This document shows positions 58,022 through 64,000 of a stretch of 64,000 nucleotides of DNA, one piece after another. Made by a program: the position numbers and the translations under genes. Origin of the DNA: Allopusillimonas lactea (GTDB lineage: Bacteria; Pseudomonadota; Gammaproteobacteria; Burkholderiales; Burkholderiaceae_B). The stretch's first letter is position 1. Each line of letters starts with the position of its first letter. The notes beneath the pieces are model-generated. The model was not told the DNA's origin. It did no database searches and worked only from the letters and a program-made list of their open reading frames with translations. Where the stretch lies: the NCBI RefSeq assembly GCF_021653995.1, contig NZ_JAJJOZ010000002.1, positions 1-64,000 on the forward strand. Direction: 5' to 3'.

Positions 58022-61000
58022 GTGGTGGCGAATCTGCGCAGAGGGTTGATAGCGTTACTGGCTGTGCTGTCATTATTGGTGGCGGGTGGGGCATATGGCG
58101 CCCAGGATAGTGCGACGCCGGCTGCGGAAAGCGATACTTGCAACAGCGGGCGACCCATCAGGCTGGCCGACCAAACCTGGGAAAGCGCTTCCTTCACAAT
58201 GCACGTCATCAAGGCGTTGCTCGAGGCCGCCTTCGATTGCAAGACAGAGGTGGTGCCTGGTACGCCCGCCGCGATAGAGACCGCGTTGGCGCAGAACGAT
58301 ATACAGATCATTGCCGAGATCTGGACGGGTCGTTCGGAGATCATGACCAAAGCCATCGAGGCCGGACGGGCACAAGTGGTTGGGGACACGCTGGCTGGCG
58401 GTGCGGAGCAGGGCTGGTACGTGCCTGATTATGTTGTGCTGGGCGATCCCGCGCGAGGAATTGCACCCATGGCCCCCGACTTGCGCAGTTGGCATGACTT
58501 GCCCCGTTACAAGGCGCTTTTTCGAGATGAGGAAGTGCCAAGCAAGGGTCGCTTCTTGAATTGCCCATCGGGGTGGGTATGTGAGAAGACCAATACACGC
58601 CTGCTGCAACTGCACGGCCTGGACAAGGACTTCAACAACTTTCGCGCAGGTACCGGCGCAGCGCTCGACTCGGCCATCAGCTCGGCGTATGACCGCGGGC
58701 AGCCCATTCTGTTCTACTACTGGCAGCCGGCAGGCCTCATGGCCAAGTATCGTTTCTTCAAAATCGACCTAGGGCCCTTCAACCAGCAATGCTGGGACGT
58801 CATTGTGAGCGGCAAGGGCACGCTTTGCGCGTCGGACTTCCTGCGAGCACATCTGGGTGTGGGTTTATCAGTGCCCTTTGTGCAAGGCAACCAGGCGATT
58901 GTGCGCTTTCTTGAGCGGCTGCAGTTTGAACCTCCTCTGCTCAATCGGATGATTCTGCGGATGGCGGAAACGCGCGCCAGTGGCGCAGATATGGCTGCGA
59001 CCTTCCTGCGTGAGCAATATCAAACCTGGGCAGCCTGGTTGCCCGCAGAGCAAGCATTGCATGCGGCACGAAAGCTGCGCATCGCCGTCGCCTCGGGCGG
59101 CGAAACGGTGAATGTACCTGCGATATCCGCCGGCGATGGATCTGCCCTCAGCGCGGCCCCGGCCTCCTCGGCCAGCAGGGATGCGCAACGCGAGCAGAAG
59201 GCCACAGCTGAGGCGCCATCCAGCGTAGATGTGCAGCACACACCGGGTAGCGGCTTCTTCCCCAATTGGTCCGCGGCCCAACACGTGAACGAACGCCTGG
59301 CGGCCGCAGTAAAGGCCTATGGCGACAGCCTGCGGGAAGTGAGTGGCCTCATTCTCACCGTTGTGCTGCTGCCGCTCGAAGGCCTTATGCAGGCGGTGCC
59401 GCCGTGGTTTTTCCTGTTTATTGTGGCGCTGCTTTCCTGGCATGCTACGCGCAAGCCTGTCGCGACCGTCTTGTATGTTGTGTGCCTATACCTGATCGGT
59501 GCTGTCGGCTTGTGGGACAAACTGATGCAGACCTTTGCACTGGTGCTGGCAGCTACATTGTTCGCCATCCTGATCGGCATACCGGTGGGCATACTGGCGG
59601 CGGCAAATCGGCCGTTACGACGTGTGCTGACACCCGTCATGGATGTCATGCAGACATTGCCCAGCTTCGTGTACCTGATTCCGGTGCTGATGCTGTTCGG
59701 CCTGGGCAAAGTACCCGCCTTGTTTGCCACAGTCGTCTATGCGGTGCCGCCGCTGATACGGCTGACAATACTGGGCTTGGCCCAGGTCGATCGCGGGGTG
59801 ACCGAGGCCGCGCAGTCGTTTGGCGTGACGCCGTGGCAAATGCTCACCAAGGTAACCTTGCCACTGGCCAGGCCCAGTATCATGGCTGGCATCAACCAGA
59901 CGACGATGATGGCGCTGGCGATGGTGGTGGTGGCCTCCATGATCGGTGCGCGGGGCCTGGGTGAGGACGTGCTCGCGGGTATCCAGACACTGGACGTTGG
60001 TCGGGGGCTGCAGGCGGGCGTGGCGATCGTTATCCTGGCGATCGTGATGGATCGGATCACCCAGGCCTATGGGCAGCCTTTGCGCAGGCGGCAGGCGGTG
60101 CGGCGCCGTGCTGAGGCCCTGACGCAGCCCACGGCAGGCCTCGCGGCCGCTACCGACGCGCAGCGCACCGAGGTTTCCAGCGACGACGGCACGCAGTTGC
60201 CGCAGGCAGCCTGGGACGGTCAGGCTGGTACGGCGGCGAGCTCCGGCGCCGTGGATGCGAGTGCCGTCAAGATCGCGATCCGCGATGTTTATAAAGTATT
60301 TGGTCGCAATGAACAGCGTGCAGTAGGCTTGTTGCGCCAGGGCGCCGATAAATCCACCGTGCAGGTGCAGACCGGTGTTAACGTTGGCCTGGCCGGGGTT
60401 GCGGTAGAGGTGCCGGCGGGTTGTATTACCTGCGTCATCGGCCTGTCGGGGTCGGGCAAGTCTACGCTTGTTCGGCATCTAAACCGCCTTATCGATCCCT
60501 CTGCCGGTGAGATCCTGGTGGATGGCGAGAATATCCTTGCCTTGAGTATGCCGCAGCTGCGTGCGCTGAGGCGCCACAAGGTAAGCATGGTGTTCCAGGG
60601 CTTTGGCCTGTTGCCGCATATCAATGTGCTCGACAATGTGGCGTTTGGCCTGGTGGTCCGTGGCGAAACACGTCAACGGGCGCGTGAGGCCGCCGCACGC
60701 TGGCTGGAGCGCGTGGGCCTGGCGGAATACGCGCGCAGCTATCCCGATGAGTTATCGGGAGGCATGTCGCAGCGCGTTGGGCTTGCGCGGGCCCTGGCGA
60801 CGGATGCCGACGTGCTGTTGATGGACGAGGCATTCTCTGCGCTGGACCCGTTGATTAGAGACGAGATGCAGGACCAGCTGCTGGCTTTGCAGCAGCGCCT
60901 GCACAAAACCATCGTCTTCATTACGCACGATATCGACGAGGCGCTGCGGCTGGGACAGCATATCGTGATTCTGCGCGATGGCCGCATCGAGCAGGCAGGT

Positions 61001-61078
61001 ACGCCAGAGGATATCCGCAAGCACCCGGCCAACGATTACGTGGCGCGTTTCGTGAGGCGCAGGAGCGCACAACCGTAA
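58022..61078 (+). CDS. ProX-ProW-ProV three-way fusion: complete betaine-type ABC importer in one polypeptide
   Basis: 1018 residues in one uninterrupted frame. Residues 1-27 are a signal peptide (LRRGLIALLAVLSLLVAGGAYGA). About 45-340 form an OpuAC/ProX-type receptor (IRLADQTWESASFTMHVIKALLEAAF..., EIWTGRS). About 370-425 is an Ala/Ser linker. About 445-690 is a ProW permease with the EAA loop EAAQSFGVTPWQMLTKVTLPLA (595-616). About 690-750 is a second linker. About 755-1003 is a ProV ATPase: Walker A GLSGSGKST (807-815), signature LSGGMSQ (911-917), Walker B DVLLMDE (930-936) and ITHD (968-971). The C-terminal CBS pair of E. coli ProV is absent. The topology is sensible: outside receptor, membrane, inside ATPase. 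The GTG at 58022 is chosen for GAGGAG 8 nt upstream. Confidence 0.9.
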   Translation: MVANLRRGLIALLAVLSLLVAGGAYGAQDSATPAAESDTCNSGRPIRLADQTWESASFTMHVIKALLEAAFDCKTEVVPGTPAAIETALAQNDIQIIAEIWTGRSEIMTKAIEAGRAQVVGDTLAGGAEQGWYVPDYVVLGDPARGIAPMAPDLRSWHDLPRYKALFRDEEVPSKGRFLNCPSGWVCEKTNTRLLQLHGLDKDFNNFRAGTGAALDSAISSAYDRGQPILFYYWQPAGLMAKYRFFKIDLGPFNQQCWDVIVSGKGTLCASDFLRAHLGVGLSVPFVQGNQAIVRFLERLQFEPPLLNRMILRMAETRASGADMAATFLREQYQTWAAWLPAEQALHAARKLRIAVASGGETVNVPAISAGDGSALSAAPASSASRDAQREQKATAEAPSSVDVQHTPGSGFFPNWSAAQHVNERLAAAVKAYGDSLREVSGLILTVVLLPLEGLMQAVPPWFFLFIVALLSWHATRKPVATVLYVVCLYLIGAVGLWDKLMQTFALVLAATLFAILIGIPVGILAAANRPLRRVLTPVMDVMQTLPSFVYLIPVLMLFGLGKVPALFATVVYAVPPLIRLTILGLAQVDRGVTEAAQSFGVTPWQMLTKVTLPLARPSIMAGINQTTMMALAMVVVASMIGARGLGEDVLAGIQTLDVGRGLQAGVAIVILAIVMDRITQAYGQPLRRRQAVRRRAEALTQPTAGLAAATDAQRTEVSSDDGTQLPQAAWDGQAGTAASSGAVDASAVKIAIRDVYKVFGRNEQRAVGLLRQGADKSTVQVQTGVNVGLAGVAVEVPAGCITCVIGLSGSGKSTLVRHLNRLIDPSAGEILVDGENILALSMPQLRALRRHKVSMVFQGFGLLPHINVLDNVAFGLVVRGETRQRAREAAARWLERVGLAEYARSYPDELSGGMSQRVGLARALATDADVLLMDEAFSALDPLIRDEMQDQLLALQQRLHKTIVFITHDIDEALRLGQHIVILRDGRIEQAGTPEDIRKHPANDYVARFVRRRSAQP

Positions 61079-61257
61079 GCGCTTGCCACAAGAAGCGTTC
61101 TTCCCGCTTCTGGGTGTGATGGTGCGCGCGATCCAGCCACGGGCGACCGTTCACAGCTGAACACAGTGTTGCCGTGTGACAGCTTTCTTGCGTTCAACGT
61201 GTCGTTGGTGGAAGTCATGGGCGAGCGTTAGCGTGCAGTGCTTTCGGCGCCCTGGCT

Positions 61258-62223
61258 TTATTCTGAGCCTAGATGAACACCGTGCCTGCTCAGGTGCTTC
61301 AGTACGCGAGCCTGGTCGGCGCTGGCGCATTCCTGCATCAAGGTGATAAGCCGATTGGTCACTTCGGGATGCTGGCGCTGGCCACGTGCCGCGATGCCGA
61401 TCTCGCGAAAAACGGTATCAGCGCCCATCGGCAGAACGCGTACCTGTTTCGAAAAGGGCAGGCAGGCGGACGCGGCCGGCACCATTGCCGCGCCTATGCC
61501 CATTTGAACCGCCCGAGCCAACCCTACAACCTCATCCAGCTCGATCGCCTCGTTCAGCGTGAGCTGCTGCCTGCGCAGGAAGAGGTCAATAGCGCGGCCG
61601 CCGAACGAGGATCGGTCATACCGGATGAACGGATACCGCATGAGCGCCTCACGCCAATCATTGCCTTCATGGCAGGCGGGCACCAACACCAAGAAGGGCT
61701 CGCGCAGCAGACTGTGCCAATGCACCTCAGGCGGTAGCACGTAGGGTGCGCGGATCATCACTGCCATGTCGAGCTCGCCGGTATCAACCTGACCCAGAAT
61801 GTTGAGCGAAGCGCCCGGCAGCACGCGGACCGCGATGCCGGGAAACTCGCGCCGGAACCTGGCTAGTGCGTCCATGAGCCACGATTGCTGCGCCGAAGTA
61901 ATCGCCCCGATGAGTAGGGTGCCGCGTCTGTCGTCAGCCGGCGCAACATCGCCAAGATGCGTAATGGCAGCGACGATTTCCAGGGCCCGTGCATGAACAT
62001 CGCGGCCCATGTCGGTGAGGACGGCCTTGCGACCGGTACGGTCGAACAACTGCACGCCAATATGCTGTTCCAGGCGCTGAATCTGGCCGCTGACGGCTCC
62101 CTGCGTGAGGCCGATGTGAGCGCCGGCGCGTGCAAAGCTGCCGTGGCGTACGACGGCGATGAAAGTGCGTAGCTCTGTCAGCATGGTTTGGCTAGGGTCA
62201 GGGTGTTCATCCGCGGAACTCAT
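61258..62223 (-). CDS. LysR-type transcriptional regulator
   Basis: About 321 residues. N-terminal winged helix (LTELRTFIAVVRHGSFARAGAHIGLTQGAVSGQIQRLEQHIGVQLFDRTGRKAVLTDMGRDV), followed by a two-lobed effector domain (RRGTLLIGAITSAQQSWLMDALARFRREFPGIAVRVL...). The start may be 62223 or 62184 (MLTELRTF); neither has a clear ribosome-binding site. It is divergent from the RraA-like gene, the usual layout for a regulator of its neighbour, so that operon is its likely target. Confidence 0.92.
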   Translation of the reverse strand: MSSADEHPDPSQTMLTELRTFIAVVRHGSFARAGAHIGLTQGAVSGQIQRLEQHIGVQLFDRTGRKAVLTDMGRDVHARALEIVAAITHLGDVAPADDRRGTLLIGAITSAQQSWLMDALARFRREFPGIAVRVLPGASLNILGQVDTGELDMAVMIRAPYVLPPEVHWHSLLREPFLVLVPACHEGNDWREALMRYPFIRYDRSSFGGRAIDLFLRRQQLTLNEAIELDEVVGLARAVQMGIGAAMVPAASACLPFSKQVRVLPMGADTVFREIGIAARGQRQHPEVTNRLITLMQECASADQARVLKHLSRHGVHLGSE

Positions 62224-62238
62224 CAGCAAAAATGATGA
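62220..62238. promoter_or_regulatory. Candidate LysR-type operator
   Basis: TCATCA-N7-TGATGA, an inverted repeat with a 7-bp AT-rich centre at the beginning of the divergent gap between the lysR-like and rraA-like genes. If the LysR start is 62184 the site lies just upstream of it. The rest of the 240-bp gap shows no other clear element. Confidence 0.45.
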
Positions 62239-62465
62239 TTAACATAAGAAATTATCGCTTTTTCTCTGCCAATTCTAATGTGAAACTGACGGTGAGCGGC
62301 ATAAGCCCCTTATGGCGGCAAAAGCCCGTTACCACGGCAAAAGCCATGATCCCCCGCAAGCCGCCATCGCTTATGTCCCGTATCGCCAAAAAAAGATCCG
62401 AGAGGCCGGCGGCAGGCAGAGCGAGCGGCGGCCCGCCGTGCTGTATTCAACAACAGGAGCCCAGC

Positions 62466-63176
62466 ATGACATTAGATAACCGGGCACTCGAGATCCTCCA
62501 GGAGGTGACGACTGCGACGATCACCACAGTACTGCTCAAGAAAGGCCTGCGCCACACCTGGCTGCGCGGTGCTCAGCCGCTGGCGCAAGGGCTGTCGCGC
62601 GTGGTGGGCCCCGCTTTCACGCTGCGCTTTATCCCGGCTCGCGAAGACTTGGCAACGCCAGAATCCTGGCGCTCGCCCACCTCTACCCGTGCAGCGATCG
62701 AGGCCATGCCGGAAGGCGTGGTGGCGGTGATCGACGCCTTCGGCACGACGGATGCCGGTGTCTGGGGCGACATTCTGTGCGAGCGTATGGTGCGGCGTAA
62801 GGTTGCGGGCATGGTGACCGATGGCGTAGTGCGCGACGCTGCAGGCGTGATCGCGTCGGGGCTGCCAGTGTGGTCGCGCGGGCAGGCGGCGCCGCCCTCC
62901 GTGGCAGGCCTGACGTTCGCCGGCTGGCAGGAGCCTATCGGCTGCGGCGGCGTGGCCGTTTACCCGGGGGACATCATTGTTGCTGACCAGGACGGTGTGG
63001 TGTCGATACCGGCTGCCTACCTGGACGACGTATTGGCCTTGGCGCCCGAACAGGAACGCCTGGAGGCATGGACCATCGAGCAGGTGCGCGCTGGCCATGC
63101 ACTGCCAGGCCTGTATCCGGCCAACGAAGAAAACCTTGCGCGCTACGAGGCGTTCAAGCGTGGCGCGCAAGGTTAA
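62466..63176 (+). CDS. RraA-like protein (HMG/CHA aldolase fold)
   Basis: 236 residues of the RraA/demethylmenaquinone methyltransferase-like family, whose members include RNase E inhibitors and, more often in accessory loci, class II pyruvate aldolases. Conserved blocks: GPAFTLRF, GDILCERMVRRKVAGMVTDGVVRDAAG (aldolase-type RxxD region), and PGDIIVADQDGVVSIP. GGAG precedes the ATG. An upstream in-frame extension from 62232 is not supported. Together with the aminotransferase that follows after 67 bp it suggests a catabolic operon, substrate unknown. Confidence 0.85.
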   Translation: MTLDNRALEILQEVTTATITTVLLKKGLRHTWLRGAQPLAQGLSRVVGPAFTLRFIPAREDLATPESWRSPTSTRAAIEAMPEGVVAVIDAFGTTDAGVWGDILCERMVRRKVAGMVTDGVVRDAAGVIASGLPVWSRGQAAPPSVAGLTFAGWQEPIGCGGVAVYPGDIIVADQDGVVSIPAAYLDDVLALAPEQERLEAWTIEQVRAGHALPGLYPANEENLARYEAFKRGAQG

Positions 63177-63243
63177 CGCATACAACGCATGAGCGTCCGC
63201 CAAGCACGACGCGGCCGACCCATTAATTTCAAGAGGCAAGACC

Positions 63244-64000
63244 ATGGATTGGATCAGTGAAAAATTCAGGAAGCTGGGCACAGACGACGCGCCTGGCCAG
63301 GAGGTGCGGCAACAGAACGACAGAGCCGCACTGCAACTCAAGGGACACGACCTACCCGGCCGGCCGGTGGACTTCTCGCACGGCGATGTGGATGCATTCA
63401 CGCCCATCCCGGGCGCCTTCGAAGCCTTTGCGGCAGGTGTTGAACGTGGGGGCGCACAAGCCTATACGGAATACCGTGGCGCTCTGGCGATCCGGCAGGA
63501 TCTGGCCGCGAAGCTGACCGCCTTTACCGGCAGCCCGGTGCAGGGCGACGATGACATGATAATCACGTCGGGCACACAAGGCGCGCTGTTCCTGGCTGTG
63601 GCCTGCACAGTCGCGCGTGGCACCAAAGTGGCCATTGTCCAGCCCGACTATTTCGCCAACCGCAAGCTGGTGGAATTCTTCGAAGGCGACATGGTGCCGG
63701 TGCGCATGGATTACCTGGGCGCCCGGGCGGGTGCAGGCTTGGACCTCACGCAGTTGGAAGACGCTTTCAAGGCGGGGGTGAAAGTGTTTCTGTTCTCCAA
63801 TCCTAACAATCCCGCCGGGGTCATCTACTCGTCCGGTGAAATCCGCGATATCGCATCGCTGGCGTCGCGCTATGGTGTCACGGTCATCGTGGACCAGCTA
63901 TATTCCCGGCTGCTGTATTCCGATGCGGCCTACACGCATCTGCGCGCCCAGGCCGTCGACCAAGAGAACGTCATTACCATTATTGGCCCGTCCAAGACAG
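63244..64000 (+). CDS. PLP-dependent aminotransferase, truncated by the window edge
   Basis: The first 252 residues of a fold-type I aminotransferase (MDWISEKFRKLGTDD...). FSHGDVDAFTPIPGAFEAF and AYTEYRGALAIRQDLAAKL form the N-terminal part, SNPNNPAG binds the cofactor, and VDQLYSRLLY carries the Asp/Tyr pair. The sequence stops at IIGPSKT, at the PLP-binding Lys. It has no stop codon in the window. Probably co-transcribed with the RraA-like gene, though the substrate cannot be inferred. Confidence 0.85.
   Translation, partial: MDWISEKFRKLGTDDAPGQEVRQQNDRAALQLKGHDLPGRPVDFSHGDVDAFTPIPGAFEAFAAGVERGGAQAYTEYRGALAIRQDLAAKLTAFTGSPVQGDDDMIITSGTQGALFLAVACTVARGTKVAIVQPDYFANRKLVEFFEGDMVPVRMDYLGARAGAGLDLTQLEDAFKAGVKVFLFSNPNNPAGVIYSSGEIRDIASLASRYGVTVIVDQLYSRLLYSDAAYTHLRAQAVDQENVITIIGPSKT

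Overview
The window is chromosomal DNA of a betaproteobacterium, most likely family Alcaligenaceae (Bordetella/Achromobacter/Pusillimonas relatives). The evidence is the protein sequences, the high GC content, and the gene order dnaA-dnaN-gyrB divergent from rpmH-rnpA-yidD-yidC, then mnmE, mnmG-rsmG-parA-parB, and the tRNA-tuf-secE-nusG-rplKAJL-rpoBC-rpsL-rpsG-fusA-tuf-rpsJ block. This is the replication-origin region of the chromosome. The best oriC candidate is the AT-rich, DnaA-box-bearing stretch at about 27.25-27.66 kb. Four parS sites follow it, just before mnmG.

Layout. 0-1.69 kb: one end of a Tn7-like element (TnsA endonuclease, a Ner-like regulator, triple terminal repeats) that stops at the 3' end of gyrB. 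1.69-6.8 kb (minus): gyrB, dnaN, dnaA. 7.08-9.7 kb: rpmH, rnpA, yidD, yidC. 10-14.7 kb: a complete branched-chain amino-acid type ABC transporter operon. 15.1-17 kb: catalase and a YciI protein. 17.07-18.63 kb: mnmE with an unusual G-domain insertion. 18.63-19.75 kb: remains of an integrated island (integrase, type III restriction helicase and RhuM fragments) directly behind the mnmE 3' end, the site used by SGI1-type islands. 19.76-25 kb: accessory metabolic and defence-type genes (hydrolase, ArgE, LOG, NUDIX, PACE efflux pump, Fic). 25-28.5 kb: DnaA boxes, an aminotransferase, cspA, oriC and parS. 28.5-32.9 kb: mnmG, rsmG, parA, parB. 33.2-34.5 kb: a short-chain fatty acid transporter. 34.7-57.7 kb: tRNA and translation/transcription genes, interrupted between rpoC and rpsL by a minus-strand response regulator / LysM-FecR / CHASE2 kinase operon. 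58-61 kb: a single ORF that fuses all three parts of a ProU-like betaine ABC transporter. 61.3-64 kb: a LysR regulator divergent from an RraA-like gene and a truncated aminotransferase.

The most unusual items are the ProX-ProW-ProV three-way fusion, the Tn7-like end at the gyrB stop codon, the decayed island at mnmE, the enlarged MnmE G domain, and two separate DnaA-box clusters. All calls come from reading the sequence. No database search or computed alignment was available, so family names rest on recognised motifs.
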